From contig NZ_JACJPV010000011.1 of assembly GCF_014696225.1 (NCBI RefSeq), positions 57,015 to 121,014 on the forward strand: 64,000 nt of DNA, read 5' to 3'. A program made the position numbers and the translations under genes. Shown here one piece after another: positions 38,419 to 50,702 of this stretch. The notes beneath the pieces were generated by a model. It was not told the DNA's origin and searched no databases. It was given only the letters and a program-made list of their open reading frames with translations. The stretch's first letter is position 1. Each line of letters begins with the position of its first letter. The DNA is from Anabaena sp. FACHB-1237 (GTDB lineage Bacteria; Cyanobacteriota; Cyanobacteriia; Cyanobacteriales; Nostocaceae).

Positions 38419-38706
38419 GTGGCGAATAACAAATCTGCTCTTAAACGCGCCCAAATTGCTGAACGCAACAGGCTGCGTAACAAATCATATAAGTCAGCCG
38501 TGAAAACGCTGATGAAAAAATACCTGAGTGCTGTAGATGCTTACAAGGCTAACCCTAGCACTGAACTTAAGGATGATGTGGCTGCGAAAATGTCTGAGGC
38601 TTACAGCAAAATTGATAAGGCTGTTAAGCGTGGTGTTCTCCATCCTAACAATGGTGCTCGTAAAAAAGCAAGATTAGCTAGTAAGTTAAAACCTCTCAAT
38701 ATCTAG
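38419..38706 (+). CDS. rpsT: 30S ribosomal protein S20
   Basis: 95 residues from a GTG start; [21 protein letters not shown] is the standard S20 opening and the protein is basic and helical throughout. S20 binds the 16S rRNA 5' domain in early assembly. GTG is the only start that keeps the family N-terminus. It leads the conserved cyanobacterial order rpsT-tatD-rpoB-rpoC1-rpoC2. Confidence 0.96.
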   Translation: MANNKSALKRAQIAERNRLRNKSYKSAVKTLMKKYLSAVDAYKANPSTELKDDVAAKMSEAYSKIDKAVKRGVLHPNNGARKKARLASKLKPLNI

Positions 38707-38808
38707 TTTATCGTCTGCCAGGGAGTAGAGAAAAGTCAAAAGTTTACATTCTTTAACTTTAATTCTGACTCCTGGAACTCCTGACTCATCAAACTCCTGA
38801 CTCCTATC

Positions 38809-39594
38809 ATGCAGCTAATAGATACCCACGTACATCTAAATTTTGACACATTTCAACAAGACTTAGCCACAGTGCGATCGCGTTGGCAAAAAGTAGGAGT
38901 GGTTAAATTAGTACATTCCTGTGTTCATCCCCAAGAGTTTGTGAGTATTCAAGCCATAGCTAAACAGTTTCCAGAAATTAGTTTTGCTGTGGGGCTGCAT
39001 CCCTTGGATGCTCATTTATGGAAACCAGATACAGCATTAGAAATTACAAAATTGGCTAAATCTGATCCTAAAGTAGTAGCTATAGGTGAAATGGGGCTTG
39101 ATTATTACAAAGCAGAAAACTATGAGCAACAGCAAATAGTATTTACAGCGCAATTGGATATTGCTTGTGAATTAAACCTACCCGTGATCATTCATTGTCG
39201 TGATGCAGCTATAGCAGTCAGAGACATATTAACAGAATGGCGGGAAAAACATGGGGAAAAACTGCGCGGGGTGATGCACTGTTGGGGAGGAACACCAGAA
39301 GAAACCCAGTGGTTTGTGGACTTGGGGTTTTATATCAGTTTTAGTGGTACAGTCACCTTTAAAAGTGCCAAACCTATTCAAGCATCAGCAGCAATGGTAA
39401 AGAGCGATCGCTTACTCATAGAAACAGACTGCCCATTTTTATCACCCGTACCGAAAAGAGGAGAAAAACGTAACGAACCAGCTAACGTGCTTTACATTGC
39501 ACAACAAATAGCCAAGATTAGAGGCGAAAGTGTAGAAACCATCGCTCAACAAACTACCCAAAATGCTTATCAACTGTTTAATCTTACAGATTGA
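38809..39594 (+). CDS. tatD: TatD family metal-dependent hydrolase
   Basis: 261 residues. Metal-binding motifs of the TatD DNase family are all present: [40 protein letters not shown] and [10 protein letters not shown]. coli TatD is a 3'-5' exonuclease with a role in DNA repair and quality control. It lies between rpsT and rpoB as in most cyanobacteria. An inverted repeat follows 12 bp after the stop. Confidence 0.94.
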   Translation: MQLIDTHVHLNFDTFQQDLATVRSRWQKVGVVKLVHSCVHPQEFVSIQAIAKQFPEISFAVGLHPLDAHLWKPDTALEITKLAKSDPKVVAIGEMGLDYYKAENYEQQQIVFTAQLDIACELNLPVIIHCRDAAIAVRDILTEWREKHGEKLRGVMHCWGGTPEETQWFVDLGFYISFSGTVTFKSAKPIQASAAMVKSDRLLIETDCPFLSPVPKRGEKRNEPANVLYIAQQIAKIRGESVETIAQQTTQNAYQLFNLTD

Positions 39595-39606
39595 TGATCA
39601 ATCTAA

Positions 39607-39632
39607 AATAAATCTAAAATTTTAGATTTATT
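39607..39632. terminator. Perfect inverted repeat after tatD
   Basis: AATAAATCTAAAA is followed directly by TTTTAGATTTATT (26 nt). AT-only apart from one G/C pair, so it is a weak terminator at best. Confidence 0.35.
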
Positions 39633-40297
39633 CATTAATTAACAAAGTAACAAAAAATTGTGGTAAAATAACCAGTTTAGGGAAATACAACTCAGGAGAA
39701 TAAAAATGTGCTAAGATTGTTCCCTGCAAAACATTTAGCTTGCGCCATAATGATAAGGGAACAAAACATCAAAACCTCCATAAAAACTGGAATACCAACC
39801 GTCTGCCAACCTACCTCAAACTCTACAAAAAAAATGCTCTCTATAGATCATCATCCTTGGCAACCTTGGCTAAATCAACACTTTCAAAATTATTCTCACA
39901 ACATTTTCCAGATTTTGACAACAGTAACGGATCTGTATCAAACCTATATAAACTCCTTAAATGAATTAAAAGAAATTAAGCCGTGAATAAACCCATAAAC
40001 ATATCAAAATGCAAATTTTCACCAAGCCAAACTGCAAAATACCCAGTTTTGGCAATTTTTTATCAGTATAGGTGAGGTGTTAAACGATTTTGAATCTTGT
40101 TTAAGTCTTAGATTTTAGATGATGTCACTTCTAATCCAAAATTAACAACAAGCGAAAAATCAAGAAATAAATATCTTCTACATACTGTAATTCATTGTTC
40201 TGTGAGATATTTCATAAGGAGTCAAGATCGGTAATGTTTACTTCGCACTCCGCACCCATATTACATTAAGTTTAACCAGGTTGAGAAAGGTACAGGC
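39633..40297 (+). other. Long rpoB upstream region
   Basis: 665 bp between tatD and rpoB. It should carry the rpoBC promoter and a long leader; I could not pick convincing hexamers. A reading frame at 39708-39986 has no ribosome site and no recognisable family, so I do not call it a gene. CACTCCGCACCC at about 40245-40257 resembles short repeats seen near 59160 and 63180. Confidence 0.4.
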
Positions 40298-43200
40298 ATG
40301 ACTAACGAAAAATATATGGAATCCGCCTTTTTATTACCCGACTTAATTGAAATTCAGCGTTCTAGCTTTCGCTGGTTTTTAGAAGAAGGGTTAATAGAAG
40401 AGCTTAACTCATTTAGTCCTATCACAGACTACACTGGCAAATTAGAACTACATTTTTTAGGACAAAATTATAAACTAAAAGAACCTAAATACAGTGTTGA
40501 AGAAGCAAAGCGTAGAGATAGCACCTATGCAGTACAGATGTATGTACCTACTCGTCTATTGAACAAAGAGACAGGAGATATTAAAGAAAACGAAGTATTT
40601 ATAGGTGATCTGCCCTTAATGACAGATAGAGGCACGTTTATTATTAACGGAGCAGAACGAGTTATAGTTAATCAAATCGTGCGTTCTCCAGGAGTATATT
40701 ACAAATCAGAAATTGACAAAAACGGGAGACGTACCTATTCCGCCAGCTTAATACCTAATCGGGGGGCTTGGCTGAAATTTGAAACAGATCGTAACGACTT
40801 AGTGTGGGTAAGAATAGATAAAACCCGGAAACTATCAGCCCAGGTACTACTAAAAGCACTAGGTTTATCAGACAACGAAATTTTTGATGCCTTAAGACAT
40901 CCAGAGTACTTTCAGAAAACCATCGAAAAAGAAGGGCAATTTTCTGAAGAAGAAGCACTGATGGAATTATACCGCAAATTACGGCCGGGTGAACCACCAA
41001 CCGTATTAGGTGGACAACAATTATTAGACTCACGCTTTTTCGATCCCAAGCGTTACGACTTAGGCAAAGTGGGGCGTTATAAACTCAATAAAAAGCTCCG
41101 TCTGTCCGCTCCTGATACTTTAAGAGTTCTGACATCAGGAGACATTCTTGCAGCCATTGATTATTTGATCAACCTAGAATATGACATAGGTAGTATTGAT
41201 GACATTGATCACCTCGGAAATCGCCGAGTGAGAAGCGTAGGCGAACTATTGCAAAACCAAGTCAGAGTAGGCTTAAATCGTTTAGAGAGAATCATTCGGG
41301 AAAGAATGACAGTATCTGATGCCGAATCTTTGACACCAGCATCCTTAGTCAACCCTAAACCCTTAGTAGCAGCCATCAAAGAGTTTTTTGGTTCAAGCCA
41401 GCTAAGTCAGTTCATGGATCAAACCAACCCCTTAGCCGAATTAACCCATAAACGCCGTTTAAGTGCTTTAGGTCCTGGTGGTTTAACCAGAGAGAGAGCG
41501 GGTTTTGCCGTGCGAGATATTCATCCTAGTCATTACGGACGGATATGCCCCATTGAAACACCGGAAGGACCAAATGCTGGGTTAATTGGTTCATTAGCTA
41601 CCCATGCCAGAGTTAACCAGTATGGATTTCTAGAAACACCATTTAGACCAGTAGAAAACGGTAAAGTTCTCTTTAACGTACCTCCGGTTTACATGACTGC
41701 CGACGAAGAAGACGATCTGAGAACAGCCACTGGTGACGTACCACTAGATGAAAATGGCTACATCAAAGGACCAGTCGTACCCGTGCGCTATCGCCAAGAC
41801 TGGACCACCACCTCCCCAGAACAAGTAGACTACGTAGCTGTATCCCCAGTACAAATTGTCTCAGTAGCTACCAGCATGATTCCCTTCTTGGAACATGATG
41901 ATGCCAACCGCGCCCTCATGGGATCAAATATGCAACGGCAAGCAGTACCATTACTCAAGCCTGAAAGACCCTTAGTAGGAACAGGTTTAGAAGCTCAAGC
42001 TGCTAGAGACTCAGGAATGGTTATTGTTTCCCGTACCGATGGTGATGTAGTATATGTAGATGCTACAGAGATCCGAGTTAGAGTGAGTCATAAACTAGGT
42101 GACAGACTACAAGGAACAGGTAACAGTGGAGAAGACATACAAGAGGTAATAGGAAGTAAACCAGAAGAAATTACATATTACCTATCTAAATATCAACGCT
42201 CTAACCAAGACACCTGCTTAAACCAAAAGCCCCTAGTGAGAATTGGTGAAAAAGTGGTAGCAGGACAGGTATTAGCCGATGGTTCATCTACAGAAGGTGG
42301 TGAATTAGCTTTAGGGCAAAACATTATTGTCGCCTATATGCCCTGGGAAGGCTACAACTATGAAGATGCTATCCTGATCAACGAGCGCTTAGTGCAAGAA
42401 GATATATACACATCCATCCACGTAGAAAAATTTGAAATCGAAGCTAGACAAACCAAACTTGGTCCAGAAGAAATTACTAGAGAAATACCCAACGTTGGTG
42501 AAGATGCCCTCAGACATTTAGATGAACAAGGTATTATCCGTATTGGCGCGTGGGTAGAAGCAGGTGATATTCTTGTAGGTAAAGTTACCCCCAAAGGAGA
42601 ATCAGATCAACCACCAGAAGAGAAATTGCTGCGAGCGATATTCGGTGAAAAAGCCCGCGATGTGCGCGATAACTCTCTACGTGTTCCCAATGGTGAAAAA
42701 GGTCGGGTTGTGGATGTACGCTTATTTACCAGAGAACAGGGAGATGAATTACCACCTGGTGCAAATATGGTAGTACGGGTATATGTTGCCCAAAAGCGGA
42801 AAATCCAAGTAGGCGACAAAATGGCAGGAAGACATGGTAACAAAGGTATTATTTCCCGTATCCTCCCCGCCGAAGATATGCCTTATTTAGCAGATGGCTC
42901 TCCAGTGGATATCGTGCTTAACCCCTTGGGCGTACCCAGTCGTATGAACGTGGGACAAGTATTTGAATGTTTATTAGGTTGGGCAGGTCATAACTTAGGA
43001 GTGCGGTTTAAAATTACACCCTTTGATGAGATGTACGGAGAAGAATCGTCTCGCCGCATTGTCCACGGTAAGTTGCAGGAAGCTAGGGATGAAACAAGTA
43101 AAGATTGGGTATATAATCCCGACGATCCTGGTAAAGTCATGGTATATGACGGGCGTACAGGAGAACCTTTTGATCGTCCTGTAACTGTAGGTGTGGCCTA

Positions 43201-43663
43201 TATGTTGAAACTAGTGCATTTAGTAGATGATAAAATTCACGCCCGCTCCACAGGTCCCTATTCTCTAGTGACGCAGCAACCTCTGGGCGGTAAAGCACAA
43301 CAAGGTGGTCAAAGGTTTGGGGAAATGGAGGTATGGGCTTTGGAAGCCTTCGGAGCAGCTTATACGTTGCAGGAACTACTCACGGTTAAGTCTGATGATA
43401 TGCAGGGTAGAAATGAAGCACTGAATGCCATTGTTAAGGGTAAAGCTATACCTCGCCCTGGTACACCGGAGTCTTTCAAGGTGTTAATGCGAGAATTACA
43501 ATCATTAGGCTTAGACATAGCCGTGCATAAAGTAGAAACTCAAAGCGATGGTAGTTCTCTTGATGTGGAAGTTGATTTAATGGCTGATCAACTTTCCAGG
43601 CGTACGCCCTCTCGTCCTACTTATGAGTCTTTCTCTCGTGAGTCCCTCGACGAGGACGAGTAA
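40298..43663 (+). CDS. rpoB: RNA polymerase beta subunit
   Basis: 1121 residues, the cyanobacterial length (shorter than E. coli). It forms, with RpoC1 and RpoC2, the catalytic core. Landmarks are the N-terminal [19 protein letters not shown], the rifampicin region ([30 protein letters not shown]), [17 protein letters not shown] and [13 protein letters not shown] near the C-terminus. The QLSQFMDQ and [12 protein letters not shown] segments are in wild-type form. It is followed 75 bp later by rpoC1, with ACCAAT repeats in the gap. Confidence 0.98.
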   Translation: MTNEKYMESAFLLPDLIEIQRSSFRWFLEEGLIEELNSFSPITDYTGKLELHFLGQNYKLKEPKYSVEEAKRRDSTYAVQMYVPTRLLNKETGDIKENEVFIGDLPLMTDRGTFIINGAERVIVNQIVRSPGVYYKSEIDKNGRRTYSASLIPNRGAWLKFETDRNDLVWVRIDKTRKLSAQVLLKALGLSDNEIFDALRHPEYFQKTIEKEGQFSEEEALMELYRKLRPGEPPTVLGGQQLLDSRFFDPKRYDLGKVGRYKLNKKLRLSAPDTLRVLTSGDILAAIDYLINLEYDIGSIDDIDHLGNRRVRSVGELLQNQVRVGLNRLERIIRERMTVSDAESLTPASLVNPKPLVAAIKEFFGSSQLSQFMDQTNPLAELTHKRRLSALGPGGLTRERAGFAVRDIHPSHYGRICPIETPEGPNAGLIGSLATHARVNQYGFLETPFRPVENGKVLFNVPPVYMTADEEDDLRTATGDVPLDENGYIKGPVVPVRYRQDWTTTSPEQVDYVAVSPVQIVSVATSMIPFLEHDDANRALMGSNMQRQAVPLLKPERPLVGTGLEAQAARDSGMVIVSRTDGDVVYVDATEIRVRVSHKLGDRLQGTGNSGEDIQEVIGSKPEEITYYLSKYQRSNQDTCLNQKPLVRIGEKVVAGQVLADGSSTEGGELALGQNIIVAYMPWEGYNYEDAILINERLVQEDIYTSIHVEKFEIEARQTKLGPEEITREIPNVGEDALRHLDEQGIIRIGAWVEAGDILVGKVTPKGESDQPPEEKLLRAIFGEKARDVRDNSLRVPNGEKGRVVDVRLFTREQGDELPPGANMVVRVYVAQKRKIQVGDKMAGRHGNKGIISRILPAEDMPYLADGSPVDIVLNPLGVPSRMNVGQVFECLLGWAGHNLGVRFKITPFDEMYGEESSRRIVHGKLQEARDETSKDWVYNPDDPGKVMVYDGRTGEPFDRPVTVGVAYMLKLVHLVDDKIHARSTGPYSLVTQQPLGGKAQQGGQRFGEMEVWALEAFGAAYTLQELLTVKSDDMQGRNEALNAIVKGKAIPRPGTPESFKVLMRELQSLGLDIAVHKVETQSDGSSLDVEVDLMADQLSRRTPSRPTYESFSRESLDEDE

Positions 43664-43693
43664 AACACTTAATTGGTAACTGGTTATTGATAT

Positions 43694-43735
43694 ACCAATT
43701 ACCAATCACCAATCACCAATCACTAATCACCAATT
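43694..43735 (+). repeat. Six heptamer repeats between rpoB and rpoC1
   Basis: ACCAATT, three ACCAATC, ACTAATC and ACCAATT in tandem, ending 3 bp before the rpoC1 ATG, so they replace any normal ribosome site there. Confidence 0.8.
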
Positions 43736-43738
43736 ATT

Positions 43739-45631
43739 ATGAGATCCCCCCAATCTAATCAGTTTGACTACGTAAAAATCGGTTTAGCATCTCCTACCCG
43801 TATTCGTCAATGGGGAGAACGTACTTTACCTAATGGCCAAGTAGTTGGCGAAGTGACTAAACCAGAAACTATCAATTACCGCACTCTCAAACCGGAAATG
43901 GATGGTTTATTCTGTGAACGCATTTTTGGACCGGCTAAAGACTGGGAATGTCACTGCGGTAAATATAAAAGAGTACGTCATAGAGGTATTGTCTGTGAAC
44001 GCTGCGGTGTGGAAGTTACAGAGTCCCGCGTCCGTCGTCATAGAATGGGTTTTATTAAATTGGCCGCTCCTGTTGCCCATGTATGGTATCTCAAGGGTAT
44101 TCCTAGTTATATCGCTATCCTCCTAGATATGCCTTTACGAGATGTGGAGCAAATTGTTTATTTTAATGCCTACTGCGTCCTCGCTCCCGGTAATGCTGCT
44201 AGTCTTACCTACAAGCAGTTATTGACTGAAGATCAATGGCTAGAGTTAGAAGACCAGATTTATAGTGAAGATTCAGACCTAGTTGGTGTGGAGGTGGGTA
44301 TTGGTGCGGAGGCTTTATTACGACTTTTGGCTGATATTAACTTAGAAGAGGAAGCGGAAAAACTCCGGGAAGAAATTGGCGGAGCTAAAGGACAAAAACG
44401 GGCAAAGTTAATTAAACGTCTGCGGGTGATAGATAATTTTATTGCCACTGGTTCTAAGCCAGAATGGATGGTGATGGAAGTGATTCCTGTCATTCCACCT
44501 GATTTGCGACCAATGGTACAGTTAGATGGCGGTAGGTTTGCTACTAGTGATTTGAATGATTTATACCGTCGGGTAATTAACCGCAATAACCGTTTAGCTA
44601 GGTTGCAGGAAATTCTCGCTCCTGAAATTATTGTCCGTAATGAAAAACGGATGTTGCAAGAAGCGGTGGATGCTTTAATTGATAATGGTCGACGTGGACG
44701 TACTGTGGTCGGGGCAAATAATCGTCCTTTAAAGTCTCTGTCAGATATTATTGAGGGTAAACAGGGACGCTTCCGACAAAATCTCTTAGGTAAGCGGGTA
44801 GACTATTCTGGACGTTCTGTAATTGTGGTGGGTCCAAAGTTGCAAATTCACCAATGTGGATTACCCAGAGAAATGGCTATTGAGTTATTCCAACCTTTTG
44901 TGATTAATAAGTTAATTCGTTCGGGAATGGTCAATAATATCAAAGCCGCTAAGAAGCTGATTTCTCGCAATGATGCGTCTATTTGGGATGTTTTGGAAGA
45001 AGTAATAGACGGACATCCGGTGATGTTAAACCGCGCTCCAACTTTGCATAGATTGGGTATTCAAGCTTTTGAACCGATTTTAGTGGAGGGTAGAGCTATT
45101 CAATTACATCCTTTAGTATGTCCAGCATTTAATGCAGATTTTGACGGGGATCAAATGGCGGTTCACGTTCCTTTATCTTTAGAAAGTCAAGCAGAAGCAC
45201 GATTATTAATGTTAGCTTGTAATAATATTCTCAGTCCTGCTACTGGCAGACCTATTGTGACACCTAGTCAAGATATGGTGCTAGGAGCATATTATTTAAC
45301 TGCTGATAATCCCAATGCAACAAAGGGTAAGGGAAAGTATTTTTCATCTTTGGATGATGTAATTATGGCATATCAACAGGATCAGGTTGATTTACATAGT
45401 TATGTCTATGTGCGGTTTGATGGTGATGTGGAGAATAATGAACCAGATACAGAACCGCTAGAGGTAATAGAAGATAAAGATGCTCAAGGGAAGTTAATTA
45501 GTCGGACATTGATTTATAAGTATCGTCGTGTGCGAGAAGATGCTAATGGCAATTTAATTTCTCAGTATATCTACACTACTCCTGGTAGAGCAATTTATAA
45601 CAAGGCTATTCAGGAAGCGATCGAAGCGTAA
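43739..45631 (+). CDS. rpoC1: RNA polymerase gamma subunit (N-terminal half of beta')
   Basis: 630 residues; the separate gamma subunit found in cyanobacteria and plastids. A zinc site is formed by C-x-C and CxxC in [15 protein letters not shown] and [10 protein letters not shown] (about residues 62-85). The catalytic magnesium loop NADFDGDQM is at about residue 465, and [13 protein letters not shown] and [10 protein letters not shown] are also present. The start codon directly follows heptamer repeats, with no Shine-Dalgarno, as occurs in cyanobacteria. Confidence 0.98.
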   Translation: MRSPQSNQFDYVKIGLASPTRIRQWGERTLPNGQVVGEVTKPETINYRTLKPEMDGLFCERIFGPAKDWECHCGKYKRVRHRGIVCERCGVEVTESRVRRHRMGFIKLAAPVAHVWYLKGIPSYIAILLDMPLRDVEQIVYFNAYCVLAPGNAASLTYKQLLTEDQWLELEDQIYSEDSDLVGVEVGIGAEALLRLLADINLEEEAEKLREEIGGAKGQKRAKLIKRLRVIDNFIATGSKPEWMVMEVIPVIPPDLRPMVQLDGGRFATSDLNDLYRRVINRNNRLARLQEILAPEIIVRNEKRMLQEAVDALIDNGRRGRTVVGANNRPLKSLSDIIEGKQGRFRQNLLGKRVDYSGRSVIVVGPKLQIHQCGLPREMAIELFQPFVINKLIRSGMVNNIKAAKKLISRNDASIWDVLEEVIDGHPVMLNRAPTLHRLGIQAFEPILVEGRAIQLHPLVCPAFNADFDGDQMAVHVPLSLESQAEARLLMLACNNILSPATGRPIVTPSQDMVLGAYYLTADNPNATKGKGKYFSSLDDVIMAYQQDQVDLHSYVYVRFDGDVENNEPDTEPLEVIEDKDAQGKLISRTLIYKYRRVREDANGNLISQYIYTTPGRAIYNKAIQEAIEA

Positions 45632-45657
45632 GTAGACAGCAGGGAGAATTATATTTC

Positions 45658-45685
45658 ACTAATTACCAATTACCAATTACCAATA
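45658..45685 (+). repeat. Four heptamer repeats between rpoC1 and rpoC2
   Basis: ACTAATT, ACCAATT, ACCAATT and ACCAATA in tandem, ending 3 bp before the rpoC2 ATG. This is the same placement as before rpoC1. Confidence 0.8.
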
Positions 45686-45688
45686 TAT

Positions 45689-48600
45689 ATGACTAAACCA
45701 GTTTTTCGTAATCTCGTTGTTAACAAAGGTAAACTTAGAGACTTAATTGCTTGGTCTTTTACCCACTATGGAACTGCTAGAACTGCTATTATGGCAGATA
45801 AACTCAAGGATCTGGGTTTCCGTTATGCTACTAGGGCAGGTGTATCTATTAGTGTGGATGATTTGATGGTTCCACCATCTAAAAAAGAACTGCTAGAAGC
45901 AGCAGAAGAGGAAATTCGTGCCACTGAAGAAAAATATCAACGTGGGGAAATTACGGAGGTTGAACGCTTCCAAAAGGTAATTGATACCTGGAATAGTACT
46001 TCTGAATCGCTTAAAGATGAGGTGGTGGCGCATTTCAAAAAAACTAATCCTCTTAACTCTGTATACATGATGGCTTTTTCTGGTGCACGAGGTAATATTT
46101 CCCAGGTGCGTCAGTTGGTGGGTATGCGCGGTTTGATGGCAGATCCTCAAGGGGAAATTATTGATCTACCTATTAAAACTAATTTCCGCGAGGGTCTGAC
46201 GGTAACAGAATATATTATCTCTAGTTATGGTGCGAGAAAGGGCTTAGTAGATACGGCATTACGCACCGCAGACTCAGGATATTTAACCCGTCGTTTGGTT
46301 GATGTATCCCAAGATGTGATTATTCGGGAGTTTGACTGCGGTACTAATAGAGGGATTAGTATGCGGGCAATGACCGAGGGTAATAAAACTTTGATTAAGT
46401 TGGCTACTCGTTTGATGGGGCGGGTAGTGGCAGAAGATGTGCTGCATCCTGAGACTAAGGAAGTTATTGCTTTGCGTAATACTCCCATAGATGATGATTT
46501 GGCGATCGCTATTCAAAAGGCAGGAGTTAAGGAGGTAATAGTACGTTCTCCCTTAACCTGTGAAGCAGCGCGTTCTGTATGTCAGCATTGCTATGGTTGG
46601 AGTTTAGCCCACGCCAAGATGGTAGACTTAGGCGAAGCAGTGGGAATTATCGCTGCTCAAAGTATTGGTGAACCAGGGACACAGTTAACCATGCGGACTT
46701 TCCACACTGGGGGTGTGTTTACCGGGGAGGTAGCACAGCAGGTGCGATCGCAAGTGGCTGGTATCGTGAATATACCGCGCAAATTGCGTATTCGTCCCTT
46801 CCGTACTCGTCATGGTGAAGATGCTTTTTATGTAGAAGCTAATGGTAGTTTAACCGTAGCCGGGGAAACTAAACTTTTGAGTCAAGAGATTCAAGTTACC
46901 CAAGGTTCTACGCTGTATGTAGGTGATGGACAGAAAGTGATAGCAGGAGAGTTAATTGCCGAAGTAGCATTAGGAGGTAGAACAGCCAAAGCAAACACAG
47001 AAAAAGCAGTTAAAGATGTAGCTTCTGATTTGGCAGGTGAGGTAAAATTTGCAGAAGTAGTAGCCGAACAGAAAACAGATAGACAGGGCAATACCACTAC
47101 CACAGCTTCCAGAGGCGGTCTAATTTGGATTTTGTCAGGGGATGTGTATAATTTACCACCGGGTGCAGAATTAGTAGTAGGAAATGGGGACCATGTAGCT
47201 GCTAATGGAGTTTTAGCAGAAACTAAGCTGACTTCTGTGCATGGTGGTATAGTGCGTTGTCCTGAAGTAATTCCAGGTAAGGCTACTAGAGAAATTTACA
47301 TTATTACTGCTTCAGTAGTTTTAGAAGAGGCTACGGTGACAGTACAAGGTAGTCAAGGACGCAATAGCTATTTAATTACTACTACTAATAACCAAGAGTT
47401 TCATTTACGCGCAACTCCAGGATCTAAAGTACAAAATGGTCAGGTAGTAGCGGAATTGATAGATGATCGTTATCGCACCACCACTGGGGGATTTTTGAAA
47501 TTTGCTGGAGTAGAGGTACAGAAAAAAGGTAAGGCAAAACTGGGTTATGAAGTGGTACAGGGAGGAACCTTACTGTGGATACCAGAGGAAACCCATGAAG
47601 TCAATAAAGATATATCTTTATTGTTAGTGGAAGATGGACAATACGTGGAGTCAGGTACAGAAGTAGTTAAAGATATTTTCTGTCAATCTGGAGGAGTGAT
47701 AGAGATTACCCAAAAGAACGATATTCTTAGGGAGATTGTGATTAAACCTGGGGAATTGTTGATGGTGGATGATCCTGAGACAGCGATGGAAAGGAATGAT
47801 ACCTTTGTCCAACCTGGGGAAGATTTACAGGGAACAACAGTGACAGAATTGCGGTATATCCAATATGTAGATACACCAGAAGGACCGGCATTATTAAGTC
47901 GGCCAGTGGTAGAGTTTGCGGTTCCGACCATTCCTGATGTACCTTCTACTACTGCTGTGAGTCAAAATACCAGTCGTTCTATTGAATTACGGGCAGTACA
48001 ACGCATTCCCTATAAAGATTCAGAACGGGTTAAATCTGTGGAAGGGGTGGAGTTATTACGGACGCAGTTGATATTAGAGATTGGGCAAGATGCTGAAGAA
48101 CATGGTGCTTCACCTTTAGCAGCAGATATTGAGTTAATTAATGATCCTGAGAGTCCAGAGATTCAAAGATTGCAATTGGTGATTTTAGAGTCTTTGGTGA
48201 TGCGTCGAGATATTGCTGCGGATGCGACTCAAGGAAGTACCCAAACTAACTTAGAAGTGCAGGATGGGGATCAAATTGGTGCTGGTGCGGTGGTAGCGAG
48301 AACTCAGATTTTATGTAAAGAAGCTGGGGTAGTGCAGGGTATTCAAAAGGGTGCAGAAACGGTTAGACGTTGTTTGATTCTGCGTGATGATGATTTGGTA
48401 AGGGTAGAATCTCCTGTTGTTCCTAGAGTCAAGGTGGGAGATTTGGTAGTCGAAGGTGGCGAAATAGCTGAGGGTGTTGTTGCCATAGAGTCAGGACAGG
48501 TAATTGAGGTTAAGAGTCAGGAGTTAGGAGTTACCAATTACGAATCACAAATTACGAATCACCAATATACAGTAACCTTGCGTGTTGGCCGTCCATATCG

Positions 48601-49795
48601 AGTTAGCCCTGGTGCAGTATTGCAGGTAGAAGATGGGGATTTGGTACAACGAGGCGATAACTTGGTGCTATTGGTATTTGAACGGGCGAAAACTGGAGAT
48701 ATTATTCAAGGTTTACCACGAATTGAAGAACTATTAGAAGCACGTAAACCCAAAGAAGCCTGTATATTAGCTAGACGGGGCGGAGAAGTGAAGGTGGTAT
48801 ATGGTGATGGAGATGATGTAACATCAGTACTACGTGAAGCCTATTCTGTGAAGGTAATTGAAAGTAATGGCGCGGTGAGCGATTATCCATTAGGTCCAGG
48901 ACAAAATTTAATTGTACCTGATGGTAGTACGGTAGCTGTAGGCCAACCTTTAACAGATGGACCTTGTAACCCCCACGAGATACTGGAGATATTCTTTAGT
49001 TTAGGTGCTGTACCTAATGATGAAACAGGAGATGATGGTGTTTACGCCTGTGCTAGTTACGCTTTACAGAAAGTACAAACTTTCTTAGTCAATGAGGTAC
49101 AAATGGTCTATCAGTCTCAAGGGATTGATATTTCTGATAAACACATTGAAGTAATTGTGCGTCAGATGACGAATAAGGTACGTATTGATGATGGTGGCGA
49201 TACAACAATGTTACCTGGGGAGTTGGTAGAATTACGCCAAGTGGAACAGGTAAATGAGGCAATGTCCATTACTGGTGGTGCAAGAGCGCAATATACACCA
49301 ATGTTATTAGGAATTACCAAAGCATCATTAAATACCGACAGTTTCATCTCAGCAGCTTCTTTCCAAGAAACAACTAGGGTATTGACAGAAGCAGCAATAG
49401 AAGGTAAGTCTGACTGGTTGCGTGGTTTGAAGGAGAATGTGATTATTGGACGGTTAATACCAGCTGGTACGGGTTACAATACCTTTGAGGAACCGGGAGC
49501 AATGGAAGATTATGCGTTAGATATGGGCGCTGGTGTGTTGGATGAGGCCGATGATCCTTTAGATATGGTTTTGGATGACCGTACTGCTAAGTTATATAGT
49601 TTAGAAAATGATTTAGCAGAATCAGGATTTGGCAAGATAGGTGATGGTTATGGTATTCAAAATCAACGTGCAGTAATTGATGATGATGATTTGATTGCTG
49701 ATGAAATTGCTGATCTGGCTGATGAAGATTTTGATGATGATGTGGATGATGAGGGTGATGATGAAGGTGATGATGATTTTGAAGAGGATGAGTAA
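45689..49795 (+). CDS. rpoC2: RNA polymerase beta' subunit (C-terminal half)
   Basis: 1368 residues. It contains the bridge-helix region and trigger-loop area ([48 protein letters not shown] split across residues ~310-340). It also has the long cyanobacterial insertion of repeated barrel-sandwich motifs (about 380-980), then [20 protein letters not shown] and the conserved end. The C-terminal 35 residues are almost all D/E/G. Around residues 942-961 the protein reads [18 protein letters not shown], which is a translated run of the dispersed ACCAAT-type repeats, kept in frame. It is the last gene of the rpo operon. Confidence 0.97.
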   Translation: MTKPVFRNLVVNKGKLRDLIAWSFTHYGTARTAIMADKLKDLGFRYATRAGVSISVDDLMVPPSKKELLEAAEEEIRATEEKYQRGEITEVERFQKVIDTWNSTSESLKDEVVAHFKKTNPLNSVYMMAFSGARGNISQVRQLVGMRGLMADPQGEIIDLPIKTNFREGLTVTEYIISSYGARKGLVDTALRTADSGYLTRRLVDVSQDVIIREFDCGTNRGISMRAMTEGNKTLIKLATRLMGRVVAEDVLHPETKEVIALRNTPIDDDLAIAIQKAGVKEVIVRSPLTCEAARSVCQHCYGWSLAHAKMVDLGEAVGIIAAQSIGEPGTQLTMRTFHTGGVFTGEVAQQVRSQVAGIVNIPRKLRIRPFRTRHGEDAFYVEANGSLTVAGETKLLSQEIQVTQGSTLYVGDGQKVIAGELIAEVALGGRTAKANTEKAVKDVASDLAGEVKFAEVVAEQKTDRQGNTTTTASRGGLIWILSGDVYNLPPGAELVVGNGDHVAANGVLAETKLTSVHGGIVRCPEVIPGKATREIYIITASVVLEEATVTVQGSQGRNSYLITTTNNQEFHLRATPGSKVQNGQVVAELIDDRYRTTTGGFLKFAGVEVQKKGKAKLGYEVVQGGTLLWIPEETHEVNKDISLLLVEDGQYVESGTEVVKDIFCQSGGVIEITQKNDILREIVIKPGELLMVDDPETAMERNDTFVQPGEDLQGTTVTELRYIQYVDTPEGPALLSRPVVEFAVPTIPDVPSTTAVSQNTSRSIELRAVQRIPYKDSERVKSVEGVELLRTQLILEIGQDAEEHGASPLAADIELINDPESPEIQRLQLVILESLVMRRDIAADATQGSTQTNLEVQDGDQIGAGAVVARTQILCKEAGVVQGIQKGAETVRRCLILRDDDLVRVESPVVPRVKVGDLVVEGGEIAEGVVAIESGQVIEVKSQELGVTNYESQITNHQYTVTLRVGRPYRVSPGAVLQVEDGDLVQRGDNLVLLVFERAKTGDIIQGLPRIEELLEARKPKEACILARRGGEVKVVYGDGDDVTSVLREAYSVKVIESNGAVSDYPLGPGQNLIVPDGSTVAVGQPLTDGPCNPHEILEIFFSLGAVPNDETGDDGVYACASYALQKVQTFLVNEVQMVYQSQGIDISDKHIEVIVRQMTNKVRIDDGGDTTMLPGELVELRQVEQVNEAMSITGGARAQYTPMLLGITKASLNTDSFISAASFQETTRVLTEAAIEGKSDWLRGLKENVIIGRLIPAGTGYNTFEEPGAMEDYALDMGAGVLDEADDPLDMVLDDRTAKLYSLENDLAESGFGKIGDGYGIQNQRAVIDDDDLIADEIADLADEDFDDDVDDEGDDEGDDDFEEDE
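48512..48571 (+). repeat. In-frame heptamer-type repeat inside rpoC2
   Basis: AGTCAGGAGTTAGGAGTTACC, broken here after 20 bases in the family pattern, is followed by AATTACGAATCAC and AAATTACGAATCACCAAT. Both parts are of the same type as the spacer repeats (AGTCAGGAGT and ACCAATT units). The run is a multiple of three and adds about 20 residues to the protein without breaking the frame. Confidence 0.6.
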
Positions 49796-49831
49796 ATAAA
49801 ATGGACAATGGGTAATTGGTAATTTGTTTTC

Positions 49832-49880
49832 ACCAATTACCAATTACCAATTACCAATTACCAATTACCAATCACCAACT
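49832..49880 (+). repeat. Seven heptamer repeats after rpoC2
   Basis: Five ACCAATT, one ACCAATC and one ACCAACT in tandem, ending 3 bp before the ATG of the next gene. A start further left at 49824 would translate the repeat, so it is not the true start. Confidence 0.85.
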
Positions 49881-49883
49881 TTG

Positions 49884-50429
49884 ATGACTACTATAACAAC
49901 AAATCCACCAACCTTAGCAAGTTTAGAATATTTCCCCTATATTGATAGTTCAGGAAATTTACTCAGAGAATTAGAAAAGAAAATTGGTGTTTATGCTATT
50001 TTCAATCAAGATAAACATCTAGAATTTATTGGTTATTCTCGTGATGTTTATCTCAGCTTAAAACAGCATTTAGTTCGTTTACCTGAAAAGTGTTACTGGT
50101 TGAAATTTGTCGTTATTGAACGTCCTAATCGTAGCATTTTAGAAGATATTACCAAAATGTGGATCGAGGAAAATGGTACAATTCCTCAAGGTAATGCTCA
50201 GGATAAAGAAAAATGGCATGATCCTATTAATGTCACTCTATTAATGACAGAAACCGAAAGAAACAACTATGAGATAGCAATTGATGATTTAGCCAAAAGT
50301 AAGGTTTTAAAAAATGTGGCTAGACGAGTAGAGGAGGAAATTTGTCAAGTTTTAAAAGCTAGAGGTGTCCATACTGAAATTAAGTTTAATCCTAAATTGA
50401 AAGATTTGGGTTTGTTGGATTTAAAATAA
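49884..50429 (+). CDS. GIY-YIG-like domain protein
   Basis: 181 residues from the ATG at 49884. The N-terminal part reads IGVYAIFNQDKHLEFIGYSRDVYLSLKQHL, split here as GVYAIF (GIY position) and FIGYSRD (YIG position), like a GIY-YIG nuclease fold. A related protein is found next to rpoC2 in other cyanobacteria by my recollection. The C-terminal half (KVLKNVARRVEEEICQVLK) is helical. Nuclease activity is not assured, since the conserved arginine/glutamate pair is not obvious. It may be read through from the rpo operon. Confidence 0.65.
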   Translation: MTTITTNPPTLASLEYFPYIDSSGNLLRELEKKIGVYAIFNQDKHLEFIGYSRDVYLSLKQHLVRLPEKCYWLKFVVIERPNRSILEDITKMWIEENGTIPQGNAQDKEKWHDPINVTLLMTETERNNYEIAIDDLAKSKVLKNVARRVEEEICQVLKARGVHTEIKFNPKLKDLGLLDLK

Positions 50430-50560
50430 CTTCTTAATTTAAAAAAAAACGGTGTTGCTGAGTTGGGGTATGATGAAAGTTTCACGCAGAGGCACTCCAG
50501 GTACACAAGAGTAAGATTTTCATTTTTGTAACTTTTCCATTTCATACTCTAATCCAGCAT

Positions 50561-50691
50561 CACACTAAAAAATCTGTTGAGTGGGTGCGTCAGATATCAA
50601 CAATTTGGTTATTTACATGATTTATACTGTCTGACGTGGTTGGTGAGCTTGTCGAACCACACCCCACCAATGTGCCAGTTGCGTAAGTCCT
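50561..50691 (+). mobile_element. R146 small mobile repeat, left end missing
   Basis: From CACACTAAAAAATCTGTTGA to CAGTTGCGTAAGTCCT. The left inverted end is replaced by unrelated sequence. It ends 11 bp before the 3' end of the AAA ATPase gene. Confidence 0.7.
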
Positions 50692-50702
50692 GAATATAAT
50701 AC

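Noticed and set aside
39708..39986. 92-codon reading frame upstream of rpoB
   Set aside because: No ribosome site, no recognisable family, and overlapping frames of equal quality; likely leader DNA.
49587..49843. Histidine/isoleucine-rich frames opposite the rpoC2 end
   Set aside because: Reverse image of the Asp/Glu-rich tail of RpoC2.
49824..49883. Upstream start for the GIY-YIG-like gene
   Set aside because: The extra residues are a translation of the ACCAATT heptamer run.
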